Shown: piece by piece, positions 27,320 to 35,876 of the stretch
How positions within the stretch are numbered: position 1 is the stretch's first letter
Layout: every line of letters starts with the position of its first letter
Source of the DNA: Gulosibacter macacae
Lineage (GTDB): Bacteria; Actinomycetota; Actinomycetes; Actinomycetales; Microbacteriaceae
Reading direction: 5' to 3'
Length of the DNA stretch: 64,000 bases
Assembly (NCBI RefSeq): GCF_003865375.1
Contig: NZ_RQVS01000001.1
Location: 248,001 to 312,000 of the forward strand
Made by a program: the position numbers and the translations under genes
Notes under the pieces: generated by a model
The model's input: the letters and a program-made list of their open reading frames with translations, nothing else
What the model was told of the DNA's origin: nothing
The model's database searches: none

Positions 27320-28159
27320 CTATTCCGGCACGACGTTGTCGTACGTTTCGGCTTCGGCCGGGTAGGTGCCAGCGCGCACGTCCTCGGCATACTGGCTTGC
27401 GGCATCCCGCAACATCTCGGCGATGTTCGCGTACTTGCGCACGAACTTCGGCGTACGACCCTGGCTGAGACCAAAAGCGTCGGTCCAGACGAGAATTTGT
27501 CCATCGCATCCGGCGCCCGCGCCAATGCCGATGGTCGGAATCTTGAGCGCTGCCGAAACGCGCTCGGCAACATCGGCCGGAACCATCTCAATGACGACCG
27601 CGAACGCACCCGCGCGCTCGACGGCGAGCGCGTCGGCGAGCAGCTGCTCCTCAGCGGCACCGCGGCCCTGCACGACGTGGCCGCCGAGGTTGTGCTCCGA
27701 TTGCGGGGTAAAGCCAACGTGACCACAGACGGGGATGCCCGACTCAGTAATGCGGCGAATTTGCGGCTCCATGCGCACGCCGCCCTCAAGCTTCACACCC
27801 GAAGCGCCCGATTCCTTCATGAAGCGCACCGCAGTGTCAAGCGCCTGATCGGCCGAACGCTCATAGCTCCCGAAGGGGAGGTCGGCGATGACGAACGATC
27901 GCGTCACCGCGCCCGAGACGGCGCGAGCCATGGTGATTAGTTCATCCGTGGTGATCGGCAGCGTCGAGTTGTAACCGAGCACGACGTTCGCGGCTGAATC
28001 GCCGACGAGCAGTAGGTCGATGCCGGCCTCGTCGAAGATCTGCGCCGTGAGCGCGTCATAGCTCGTGAGCGCCGTGATTTTCAAGCCATCGGCCTTCGCC
28101 TGGGCGAAGTGACGGGTACGGATGCGCTTGCGCGGTGTCTGGTCAGCCATGGGGGTCAT
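27320..28159 (-). CDS. panB: 3-methyl-2-oxobutanoate hydroxymethyltransferase
   Basis: PanB makes ketopantoate from 2-oxoisovalerate with methylene-tetrahydrofolate, the first committed step to pantothenate and CoA. The 279-residue TIM-barrel protein has [38 protein letters not shown], the metal and substrate residues in [13 protein letters not shown] and the C-terminal [18 protein letters not shown] 28159 was kept; ATG 28150 is equally possible, and neither has a clear ribosome-binding site. It is divergent from glnA2 across 53 bases. Confidence 0.95.
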   Translation of the reverse strand: MTPMADQTPRKRIRTRHFAQAKADGLKITALTSYDALTAQIFDEAGIDLLLVGDSAANVVLGYNSTLPITTDELITMARAVSGAVTRSFVIADLPFGSYERSADQALDTAVRFMKESGASGVKLEGGVRMEPQIRRITESGIPVCGHVGFTPQSEHNLGGHVVQGRGAAEEQLLADALAVERAGAFAVVIEMVPADVAERVSAALKIPTIGIGAGAGCDGQILVWTDAFGLSQGRTPKFVRKYANIAEMLRDAASQYAEDVRAGTYPAEAETYDNVVPE

Positions 28160-28176
28160 TGTAGGCGGCGCGACGG

Positions 28177-28183
28177 TAGCCTA
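28177..28183. promoter_or_regulatory. Symmetric -10 box shared by divergent panB and glnA2
   Basis: TAGCCTA on the plus strand reads TAGGCTA on the minus strand, so each strand has a TANNNT -10 element within seven bases. It would give glnA2 a leader of about 23 bases containing GGAAGG, and panB a leader of about 10 bases. Confidence 0.5.
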
Positions 28184-28212
28184 ATCGGGAAGCCACGTCG
28201 GAAGGAACCTCC

Positions 28213-29547
28213 GTGAACAAGCAGCAGGACTACGTCCTTCGCACCATCGATGAGCGCGAGATCAAGTTCATCCGACTCTGGTTTACCGATGTGCTCGGTT
28301 CACTCAAGTCGATTGCGCTCGCGCCGGCTGAAGTTGAGGGCGCGTTCAACGAGGGCGTTGGCTTTGACGGCTCGTCGATTGAGGGCCTGACCCGCCGGTC
28401 CGAAGCCGATATGCTCCTGCATCCCGACCCCTCGACCTTTCAGGTGCTGCCGTGGCGTGATGTCGATGCCACGGCGCGCATGTTCTGCGATCTCTCGACT
28501 CCGGATGGGCAGCCTGCGGTCTCGGACCCGCGTCGCGTGCTTCGTCGCGCACTCGATCACGCCGCGAATCTCGGCTTCACGTTCTACATTCACCCGGAGA
28601 TTGAGTTCTATGTGCTGAAGTCTCGGCACCCCGGCGTGAATGGCCTGGAAGCCATCGACAACGCTGGCTACTTCGACAATGTCGCCGGTGGCACGACCCA
28701 CGACCTGCGCCGTCGCGCCGTGCGGCTGCTCGAAGACCTCGGCATTTCGGTGGAGTTCAGCCACCACGAGGGTGGCCCCGGCCAGAACGAGATCGACCTG
28801 CGCTATGCGGACGCACTCGCCACCGCCGACAACATCATGACCTTTCGCTCGGTTGTCAAAGAAGTCGCGTTCGAGCAGGACTGCTTTGCCACCTTCATGC
28901 CGAAGCCACGCTGGGATTGGCCGGGTTCGGGCATGCATACGCACATGTCGCTCTTCGAGGGCGACACCAACGCCTTCTACGAAGCCGGTGCCCCGCACCA
29001 GCTTTCGCGCACCGGCAAGCACTTCATTGCGGGCCTGCTCAAGCACGCCCGTGAGATCACCGCGGTCACCAACCAGACGGTTAACTCCTACAAGCGCCTC
29101 TGGGGTGGCGATGAGGCACCGAGTTATGTGTGCTGGGGACACAACAACTCCTCGGCACTCGTGCGCGTACCGACCTACAAGCCCAATAAGGGCGGCTCGG
29201 CGCGCGTTGAATACCGCGCCCTCGACTCTGCCGCGAATCCCTATTTGGCCTATGCGGTGCTCCTCGAGGCGGGGCTTCGCGGTATCGAGCACGAGTACGA
29301 GATTCCGGATGAGATCGATGGCGACCTGCGCGATCTTTCGGAGCGGGAGCGCCGCGTGCTCGGCTACGAGCCGCTGCCGACGAGCCTCGATGAAGCGCTT
29401 GCGGCAATGGAAGAGTCGGAACTCGTCGCCGAAGTGCTCGGCGAACAGCTCTACAGCTTCTTCCTCGACAACAAGCACAACGAGTGGCGGCAGTACCGCG
29501 CGCAGGTGACCGAGTTTGAACTGCGTAGCGGTTTGACGCAGTTCTAG
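28213..29547 (+). CDS. glnA2: Glutamine synthetase-like GlnA2 (type I fold, non-adenylylated form)
   Basis: This 444-residue enzyme belongs to the glutamine synthetase family and, by position next to glnE, is the GlnA2 of actinobacteria. Motifs include GVGFDGSSIEG, EIEFYVL, SHHEGGPGQNEIDLRYA, FMPKPRWDWPGSGMHTHMSL and the RVEYRALDSAANPYL glutamate/ATP site. The adenylylation-site tyrosine of GlnA (NLY/DLY-ELPP) is replaced by GDLRDLSERE, so GlnE should not modify it. GTG start with GGAAGG upstream. It lies 12 bases before glnE, so they are co-transcribed. Whether the substrate is ammonia or an amine (as in GlnA2-4 of Streptomyces) cannot be read here. Confidence 0.92.
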   Translation: MNKQQDYVLRTIDEREIKFIRLWFTDVLGSLKSIALAPAEVEGAFNEGVGFDGSSIEGLTRRSEADMLLHPDPSTFQVLPWRDVDATARMFCDLSTPDGQPAVSDPRRVLRRALDHAANLGFTFYIHPEIEFYVLKSRHPGVNGLEAIDNAGYFDNVAGGTTHDLRRRAVRLLEDLGISVEFSHHEGGPGQNEIDLRYADALATADNIMTFRSVVKEVAFEQDCFATFMPKPRWDWPGSGMHTHMSLFEGDTNAFYEAGAPHQLSRTGKHFIAGLLKHAREITAVTNQTVNSYKRLWGGDEAPSYVCWGHNNSSALVRVPTYKPNKGGSARVEYRALDSAANPYLAYAVLLEAGLRGIEHEYEIPDEIDGDLRDLSERERRVLGYEPLPTSLDEALAAMEESELVAEVLGEQLYSFFLDNKHNEWRQYRAQVTEFELRSGLTQF

Positions 29548-29559
29548 GGGGCGGTTGAC

Positions 29560-32523
29560 GTGACCTCAGGCACCCGCACTGAGCTCATCCGAATTGGCTT
29601 TCGCGAGCCCTCGGTGGCGTTCGCGTACATTGAGAGTTTGAGTAAGCACCTCGACTTCACTCGCCAAGAGGTGCTCGACCTCATCGATCCCTTCGATGCC
29701 GATCCCGATAGCGCACTCGAGTTGCTCTGTAAGCAATTCGAGCGGAGCCCAGAACTCGCGAAGACTTGGCGCAACGACCCTGATTTGCTGCGCACGGCGC
29801 TGACGCTCTACGGCGCATCACCGGCGCTCGCCGAGTTTTTCCGTCGCCACCCAGAGCAGCTGCCGCTCGTGCACAGCAAGGCGCACGAATTGCCCTCGAA
29901 GGCGCAGATCGGCGCGGCGATGGCCGCGTCAATCGACGGGTTCGACGGGGATGCGGCCATCAGCGCGATGCGCGTTGCCTACCGCACGCAACTTGCCCGC
30001 ATCGCTCTCTACGACGTGCTGCTCGACGAACCCGCTGTGTCGCTTCACCGCGTCGCGGGCGTACTTGCCGACCTCGCGGGCGCCACAATCGACACGGCAC
30101 TCACCCTGGCACGGCGCGAGATCTCCTCGCCGCCGGCTGGCTTTGGTCGCTTTCCCGCCGATGAAGTCGCTGCGGTGCAGCTGGCAGTCATTGGCATGGG
30201 CAAATGTGGTGCTGAAGAGCTCAACTATGTGTCGGACGTCGACGTCTTGTTCGTCGCCGAACCGCGCGAGGGGAGCGAGGTCTCCGTACCCCGAGCCATC
30301 GAAATCGGCACCCGTCTCGCTACCGCCACGATGCGAATCGTGCACGAACCCGGGTTCGAGCCAGGGCTCTGGGAGGTCGACCCAAATCTTCGACCCGAGG
30401 GCAAGCACGGCGCGCTGGTGCGCACGCTCGACTCGTACCTCAGCTACTACGATCGGTGGGCGCAGAATTGGGAGTTCCAGGCGCTACTCAAAGCTCGCGC
30501 GATCGCCGGCGATCTCGAACTCGGCGAACAGTTCACCGCAGCGACATCGAAGCTCGTGTGGGGTGCCGCCGGTCGCGATGACTTCGTGCTCCAGGTGCAG
30601 GCGATGCGCGAACGAGTCATCAGCCTCATCCCCGCCGATGAAGTTGATCGTCAGCTCAAGCTTGGGCCGGGCGGGCTGCGCGATGTCGAGTTCACCGTGC
30701 AATTGCTGCAGCTCGTGCACGGTCAGGTCGACGAAGAATTGCGCGTGCGCTCGACCCTCGAGGCGCTCTCGGCGCTCGTCGCCGGTGGATTCATTGGCCG
30801 CGACGACGGGGCAGCATTCGCCAATGACTATCGCTTCTTACGACTCTTAGAGCACCGCGTGCAATTACGGCACCTGCGGCGCACACACCTGCTTCCGGAT
30901 GCACGCGATGAGTTGCGCTCACTCGCGCGTGCCGCTCGAGTCGACACGACCGCGGCGCTGCAGGAACGGCTCAGCGAGGTTCGGCGACGCGTGCGCGGGC
31001 TCCACCAGCAGGTGTTCTACCGGCCCCTACTCAGTGCAGTGGCCTCACTACCAAGCGACTCGTTCCAGCTCACGAGTGCCCAGGCCGAGGCACGTTTGCG
31101 GGCGATTGGCTATCGCGATACTCGCGGGGCCCTCGGCCACATCGAGGCGCTCATCCGCGGGGTGTCGCGGCGCGCCACCATGCAACGCAATCTCCTGCCG
31201 ATCCTCCTCGACTGGCTCGGCCGCGGCGCAATGCCCGACCGGGGCCTACTCGCGTTCCGCAAGCTGTCCGAGCAAAATGGCGATGCATCCTGGTATTTGC
31301 GGCTCTTGCGCGACTCGAATATCGCCGCCCGGCGCCTGTGCGAACTGCTCTCTTCGAGCGCCTTCTGTGCCACCTTCCTCGAGCTTTTCCCCGAGGCCGT
31401 GCAATGGCTTGATGACGATGACCGGCTTTCGCCGACGAGCCTCGAAGCACTCGAAGTCGAGTTTGCTGGGGCACTGCGCAGGTACGACGATGAAGAACAG
31501 TTGCGCCGCGTTATCCGCACCATGCGGCGACGTGAGATGTTGCGTCTCGCGATTGGGTTCATCCTCGGTGTCAACGAGATTGACGACACCGCAACGGGCC
31601 TGAGCGACCTCGCGACCGCGACCGGGCGGGCGGCACTTGCCACGGTGTTGCAGACCGACGACGTGGACTACCCGGCTTTTGCGGTGATCGCGATGGGCCG
31701 ATACGGGGGAGCAGAACTCGGCTTCGGCTCCGACCTCGATGTGCTCTATGTCTATGACCCGGGCGAGATGGCCACGGAAGTCGCAAGTCAGCGATCAAAG
31801 CAGCTTGTGGGCCGACTCGTCGACGTCGTTGCCGACCCGCGCTTGCCGATTGAATTGGATGCGGATCTGCGGCCCGAAGGGAAGTCCGGTCCGCTTGCCC
31901 GTTCGCTTGCTGCCTACGAGGCGTACTACCAACGCTGGTCGCTCGGGTGGGAGGCACAGGCGCTATTGCGTGCTCGCCCGGTGGTCGGCGATGATGGCGT
32001 CTGTGCCGCATTCAACGCGATCGCCGAGCCGGTGCGGTACCGCGAGGGCGGGCTTTCGAAGGCCGATCTTGTGGAGATTCAGCGCATTAAGGCGCGTGTT
32101 GAGTCGGAGCGCTTACCGCGCGGTGCAGACCCGAAGCGGCATCTCAAGCTAGGTCGTGGCTCATTGAGTGACGTCGAGTGGCTGATGCAAACCGTGCAAT
32201 TGCAGCACGCCCACGAATCGCCAGCGTTGCGTACGACTTCGACGCTCGAGGCCCTCGAGGTCGCGGTTGCCGAGGGGTATGTTCCGGCTGAGGATGCGAG
32301 CGTGCTGCGCGAAGCGTGGCTCATGTCGTCGCGCATCCGTTCGGCGGTCTACCTCTACGCAAATACCCAGACCGATGTGTTGCCGACCGACCCCGTTGAG
32401 CTCGATGGTGTGGCGCGCATCCTCGGCTATCAGGCCGGGCACGGAGTCGATCTCGAAAACGACTACCTCACAGTGACCCGCCGCGCGCGCCACTCCTTCG
32501 AGAAGCTGTTCTACGGCGATTAG
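29560..32523 (+). CDS. glnE: Bifunctional glutamine synthetase adenylyltransferase/deadenylase
   Basis: GlnE switches GlnA off and on by adding or removing AMP on its tyrosine. The 987-residue protein has both nucleotidyltransferase halves: the N-terminal deadenylase site GAEELNYVSDVDVLFVAE near residue 212 and the C-terminal adenylylase site GGAELGFGSDLDVLYVYD near residue 718. Conserved LGPGGLRDVEF and LGRGSLSDVEW follow each. GTG start, 12 bases after glnA2. The target GlnA is encoded at 35877. Confidence 0.96.
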   Translation: MTSGTRTELIRIGFREPSVAFAYIESLSKHLDFTRQEVLDLIDPFDADPDSALELLCKQFERSPELAKTWRNDPDLLRTALTLYGASPALAEFFRRHPEQLPLVHSKAHELPSKAQIGAAMAASIDGFDGDAAISAMRVAYRTQLARIALYDVLLDEPAVSLHRVAGVLADLAGATIDTALTLARREISSPPAGFGRFPADEVAAVQLAVIGMGKCGAEELNYVSDVDVLFVAEPREGSEVSVPRAIEIGTRLATATMRIVHEPGFEPGLWEVDPNLRPEGKHGALVRTLDSYLSYYDRWAQNWEFQALLKARAIAGDLELGEQFTAATSKLVWGAAGRDDFVLQVQAMRERVISLIPADEVDRQLKLGPGGLRDVEFTVQLLQLVHGQVDEELRVRSTLEALSALVAGGFIGRDDGAAFANDYRFLRLLEHRVQLRHLRRTHLLPDARDELRSLARAARVDTTAALQERLSEVRRRVRGLHQQVFYRPLLSAVASLPSDSFQLTSAQAEARLRAIGYRDTRGALGHIEALIRGVSRRATMQRNLLPILLDWLGRGAMPDRGLLAFRKLSEQNGDASWYLRLLRDSNIAARRLCELLSSSAFCATFLELFPEAVQWLDDDDRLSPTSLEALEVEFAGALRRYDDEEQLRRVIRTMRRREMLRLAIGFILGVNEIDDTATGLSDLATATGRAALATVLQTDDVDYPAFAVIAMGRYGGAELGFGSDLDVLYVYDPGEMATEVASQRSKQLVGRLVDVVADPRLPIELDADLRPEGKSGPLARSLAAYEAYYQRWSLGWEAQALLRARPVVGDDGVCAAFNAIAEPVRYREGGLSKADLVEIQRIKARVESERLPRGADPKRHLKLGRGSLSDVEWLMQTVQLQHAHESPALRTTSTLEALEVAVAEGYVPAEDASVLREAWLMSSRIRSAVYLYANTQTDVLPTDPVELDGVARILGYQAGHGVDLENDYLTVTRRARHSFEKLFYGD

Positions 32524-32529
32524 CGCGTA

Positions 32530-32547
32530 CTTCGAGGGCCTCAGCAC
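32530..32547 (+). repeat. Post-stop repeat copy (CTTCGAG-nn-CCTCAG)
   Basis: CTTCGAGGGCCTCAGCAC starts seven bases after the glnE stop. The first half is repeated as CTTCGAGGGCC in the following terminator. Confidence 0.6.
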
Positions 32548-32552
32548 AGGCA

Positions 32553-32589
32553 CTTCGAGGGCCGCGCCACCTGGGCGCGGCCCTCGAAG
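32553..32589. terminator. Bidirectional terminator between glnE and the ATP-grasp gene
   Basis: CTTCGAGGGCCGCGCC and GGCGCGGCCCTCGAAG form a perfect 16-bp stem with a five-base loop between two convergent genes. Confidence 0.85.
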
Positions 32590-32598
32590 CACCGCCAA

Positions 32599-33642
32599 CT
32601 ACAGCGTCGCGAGGTTCGCGTTACTTAGCTCACCCTGATATTGCGCACGGATGCCGAGCTTCCGCTCGAGATCCTCGATCACGGCCGGTGCAAAGTCGAC
32701 GCCGTAGAGCTCCTGGCAGCTGCCGAGACCACCCGGGCTGAAGACGTTCACCTCCATGAGCTTGTCGCCCACGATGTCGAGGCCGACCAAATGCATCCCA
32801 TCGGCGATCAACTTCGGACGAACGGCTTCGACGAGTGAGAGCATCTCGTCGGTCACCTCGACCGCCTCAGCCTTGCCGCCAGCCGACATATTCGAGCGGA
32901 TGTCCTTCGTCGACGAACGCCGACGGAATGCCGCGATGCGTCCCGCGCGCTCGAGCGGCCGTCCGTTCATCACGAACATCCGCACATCGCCGTTCTTGGC
33001 TTCGGGCAGATACTCCTGCGCAACGACGTAGCCATCGCGCGAGATCGCTTCAACGATCTGATTGAGATTCGGCGATTCCTCATCGTTGACGAGGAACACA
33101 CCCGAACCGCCCGAGCCCTGGAGCGGCTTGAGCACGGCGCGGCCACCAAGCTCGTCAATGAACTCCTGGATGATGTTCTCTTCGCGAGAGATCAGGGTGC
33201 GTGGGCGCACCACCTCGGGGAAGTGCTGGAAGTACGCCTTCGAGAGTGCATTCGCAAGGCTCGTCGGATCGTTGACGACGAGCACCCCGGTCGAGGCGAT
33301 GAGCTGACCGAAAGCGACTCCCGCGTTCGGTGCCCAGGGCCGCTCGGCGGCGTCGTCAGCTGGGTCGTTGCGAAGCATGATGACATCGAAATCGCCCACC
33401 TCGATGTGCTCGTCACTCTCGGGTTTTTGCACATCATCGAGGTATCGCTCAAGCGAGCGGTAGTTCTTGGCGGCTCCGCCGCGCGCGCGAGCGGCGAGCG
33501 AGCCATCGGGCTGGTAGGCAAAGTCACCTACGCCCATGATGCGCACTTCGTGACCCAATTGGGTCGCGGCCATGGCCAGGCGAACAGTGGTGTACACCGA
33601 CTTCTCGGTAAGCACGTCATTGACGACGAATCCAATTTTCAC
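32599..33642 (-). CDS. Glutathione synthetase-like ATP-grasp ligase
   Basis: This 347-residue protein has the GshB/RimK ATP-grasp layout. An N-terminal pre-ATP domain (KIGFVVNDVLTEKSVYTTVRL, VIMLRNDP) is followed by the ATP-binding core VLKPLQGSGGSGVFLV, the EYLPEAKNGDVRMFVMNG segment and the Mg site LMEVNVFSPGG. GTG 33642 with GGAG upstream is the start; the longer frame lacks homology. It is the last gene of an operon with a DUF1704 peptidase and N-formylglutamate amidohydrolase. No GshA is present and actinobacteria normally use mycothiol, so true glutathione synthesis is doubtful; a peptide or amino-acid ligase is more cautious. Confidence 0.82.
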   Translation of the reverse strand: MKIGFVVNDVLTEKSVYTTVRLAMAATQLGHEVRIMGVGDFAYQPDGSLAARARGGAAKNYRSLERYLDDVQKPESDEHIEVGDFDVIMLRNDPADDAAERPWAPNAGVAFGQLIASTGVLVVNDPTSLANALSKAYFQHFPEVVRPRTLISREENIIQEFIDELGGRAVLKPLQGSGGSGVFLVNDEESPNLNQIVEAISRDGYVVAQEYLPEAKNGDVRMFVMNGRPLERAGRIAAFRRRSSTKDIRSNMSAGGKAEAVEVTDEMLSLVEAVRPKLIADGMHLVGLDIVGDKLMEVNVFSPGGLGSCQELYGVDFAPAVIEDLERKLGIRAQYQGELSNANLATL

Positions 33643-33721
33643 GATGAAGCTCCGTTCAAGTTCAGAGTCGTGGGAATGGTGGGTACTGCGGGTACAACGT
33701 TGAGGGAAGTGAGAGCGGGCG

Positions 33722-34939
33722 TTAGGCGCGCGCCTGCATGGGCCGGTCGACGGCAAGTTCTGCGAGTTGAGGCAGGGCATCGACCGCAGACGCGAGCCGT
33801 TCAGCTGCAACCTTCGGCTCGAGAAATCTCGGCACCAGGCGCGGAGGACGTAAGGCATCGCGCGCGACGAGTCGTTCAACCACCTGCAGATCGTCGAGGG
33901 CGAACTTGCCAAGCCAGAGGTGCTCGAGTGACCCACCGCGTTCGACGTGGCGCAGGAGCCCGATGAAGCCGCGCAGGTACACGGCGTCTTTCGTGTAGCC
34001 GCCGCTGCGGTGTACCCGCATCGTGGTCGTATAAGCAGAGCCACGCGGCAGGCCTCGATGCACGAGCTCTGCATGTGTCTCGGCGAAATCGGCGCCGTCG
34101 AGCATGAGGCGAACGGCGACGACCCGGCTGGCGAGCTGGCGAAGGCGATTCGACGTGAGTTCGCCACAGAGCAGCTCGGCAAGCACACCGAGACCCTCCT
34201 GCGTCTCGTCGTAACCAGCAAACCCTGAGCCGAGCAGTCGCAGCGGCTGTGCGGCACCGTTCGCACGTGTCACAAGATGGGTACCAACTTCGTGATGGAT
34301 GAGGGCCATCGCGCGCGAGCGTTCCACGGTCGCTTTAGGCGAAATGAGCAGCGTGTCGCCTTCAACAACGATGCCGGCAATGCCATCGCGCACCTCGGCA
34401 TGCATCTCAACATCGGGGGCAATCTCGGCATAGGCCGCGATCTCTTCATCCGCCAGTGCCAAGAACTCTTCGGCGTCGAGCCGCTCGCCGCTCGACGAAC
34501 TCGGCGGCAACGCATCGAGTAGCCCCTCAGCGGTGGCCAGTAGCTCGTCACCAATGTCACCGTGCAACTCCAGGCTCAACTCGCGAAACAGCGCACTCCC
34601 GCGCGCGGCAAGCATCTCGGCCTGAAGCACGAGTTCGCGCCGCTTCGCGCGCACGAGCGCCGCGACATCCTCATCTTCGACCGCATTGACGTCAACCATC
34701 GCAAGTTGGGCGAGGAGGACAGCCGGATCGACCTCGAGGCGGCGATAGACAAACTCAGGTTCGGTGCCTTCTGCGAGAAACCCCATCCGTTCTTCGGTGG
34801 AATTCGCGGGGGTGATTCCGAGCAAGAAACGGACTCCACCAGCGAGGGCCGCGAGCGTGTGGTCGACAGCAAGATCAACGGGGGAGAGTGCCGATGTTGC
34901 GATGGCCGGAATAGTTTCGGTGCGCATCCGGTCACCCAT
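33722..34939 (-). CDS. DUF1704 metallopeptidase-like protein (QEGLA motif family)
   Basis: This 405-residue protein belongs to the DUF1704 family, annotated in bacteria as flavohaemoglobin expression-modulating QEGLA motif protein and related to the eukaryotic MATCAP tyrosine carboxypeptidases. The metal site HEVGTH (His216, Glu217, His221, an HExxxH motif) and the third ligand in DETQEGL (Glu248) are intact. ATG 34939 overlaps the stop of the upstream amidohydrolase by eight bases, indicating translational coupling; ATG 34927 is an alternative. The ATP-grasp gene follows after 79 bases. The substrate is unknown. Confidence 0.85.
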   Translation of the reverse strand: MGDRMRTETIPAIATSALSPVDLAVDHTLAALAGGVRFLLGITPANSTEERMGFLAEGTEPEFVYRRLEVDPAVLLAQLAMVDVNAVEDEDVAALVRAKRRELVLQAEMLAARGSALFRELSLELHGDIGDELLATAEGLLDALPPSSSSGERLDAEEFLALADEEIAAYAEIAPDVEMHAEVRDGIAGIVVEGDTLLISPKATVERSRAMALIHHEVGTHLVTRANGAAQPLRLLGSGFAGYDETQEGLGVLAELLCGELTSNRLRQLASRVVAVRLMLDGADFAETHAELVHRGLPRGSAYTTTMRVHRSGGYTKDAVYLRGFIGLLRHVERGGSLEHLWLGKFALDDLQVVERLVARDALRPPRLVPRFLEPKVAAERLASAVDALPQLAELAVDRPMQARA

Positions 34940-35809
34940 TCGCACTACTCGCGGATGCGTCAGCTTCGGCAATTGTGGCGAGTGCGGCAAGCACTGGACC
35001 AGCCGTTGCGGCGAGCGCTTCCGCAAGCCGATCGGTTCGGGCTTCGTCGAGCTCGCCCGTCCACTCATCCATGAATGTCTTCTTGAACTCGATCGCGAGC
35101 ACGGCACCCTGACCGGGGTAGTGCTCGTGCACCCACGCAGCGACATTGGCGCCACGGAAACGCACGTTCTCGCGCACATCGAGCGGTGCACCGAAGCCCG
35201 GTGCCGCACGGAGTGATTCGATGAAGGCATCGACAACGGGTGCGAACCGGGTGCGGTCAAGCGAGCCGGTGCCGACATTGATTTCGGGGTTCTCGACGCG
35301 CGGTTGCGGGTCGTGGTCGGCCCCGTCTCGGCGATGGTTGTAGCTGTGCACGTCGTAGACGACGAATGGGCCGGATGCGGCGAGCACGTCGAGCCGCTGC
35401 GCGAGTTCACGATAGAACTCGTCATAGACCTCGAGGCTGCGGTCTACTTCGTCGGCAGGGAGTTCACCCGTCGACCAGACTTCTAGCCCCCAGCACTCTT
35501 CGGGGGAACGGTAGACCGCGCCGTCACGAGGCCGATTGAGGTCAACTTCAAAGCGAGAGCGATGCATCACCGCGACGGCCGGGAACCCAGCGGCGAGTCG
35601 ATCGGTGTACGGACCTCTTCACGAAATCGCTCGTCGACGGGAAGTGCCGCAAGCGGTTGCAGTGATGGGCGCAAGTCGGTGCCAGCGTGCACCGCGGTGG
35701 CGACGAGCCGCGAGTTCCAGTCACCAGTGAACTCAAACGGCGTTCCATCGGCGGCATCGGCGATTTCGGAATCGATGTGTTCGTTCGACATGCATCGATG
35801 ATTCAGCAT
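34932..35809 (-). pseudogene. N-formylglutamate amidohydrolase, one frameshift
   Basis: The N-terminal frame carries LVATAVHAGTDLRP and LPVDERFREE, then loses register at 35613-35615. The other frame continues PYTDRLAAGFPAVAV and HRSRFEVDLNRPRDG, then VYDVHSYNHRR and the ENVRF and HEHY segments to 34932. Restoring one base (REE-x-PYTDR) gives one complete amidohydrolase of about 290 residues. This fold hydrolyses N-formylglutamate to formate and glutamate, or other N-acyl amino acids. ATG 35791 (MSNEH) is an alternative start. It overlaps the DUF1704 gene by eight bases. The break is either a sequencing error or a very recent mutation. Confidence 0.85.
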
Positions 35810-35824
35810 GCTTCCTGAAAAAGC

Positions 35825-35863
35825 CTGACCGGCCGCTGTCGAATCTCGACAGCGGCCGGTCAG
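35825..35863 (-). terminator. Rho-independent terminator of glnA
   Basis: CTGACCGGCCGCTGTCGA and TCGACAGCGGCCGGTCAG form a stem of about 17 bp, followed on the minus strand by GCTTTTTC. It ends glnA transcription just before the amidohydrolase operon starts. Confidence 0.92.
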
Positions 35864-35876
35864 TTTGCGGTGCTAA

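Noticed and set aside
32599-33642. Calling the ATP-grasp gene a true glutathione synthetase (gshB)
   Set aside because: There is no GshA in the window, the phylum normally uses mycothiol, and the genomic partners are a peptidase and an amidohydrolase. Family similarity is kept but not the specific function.
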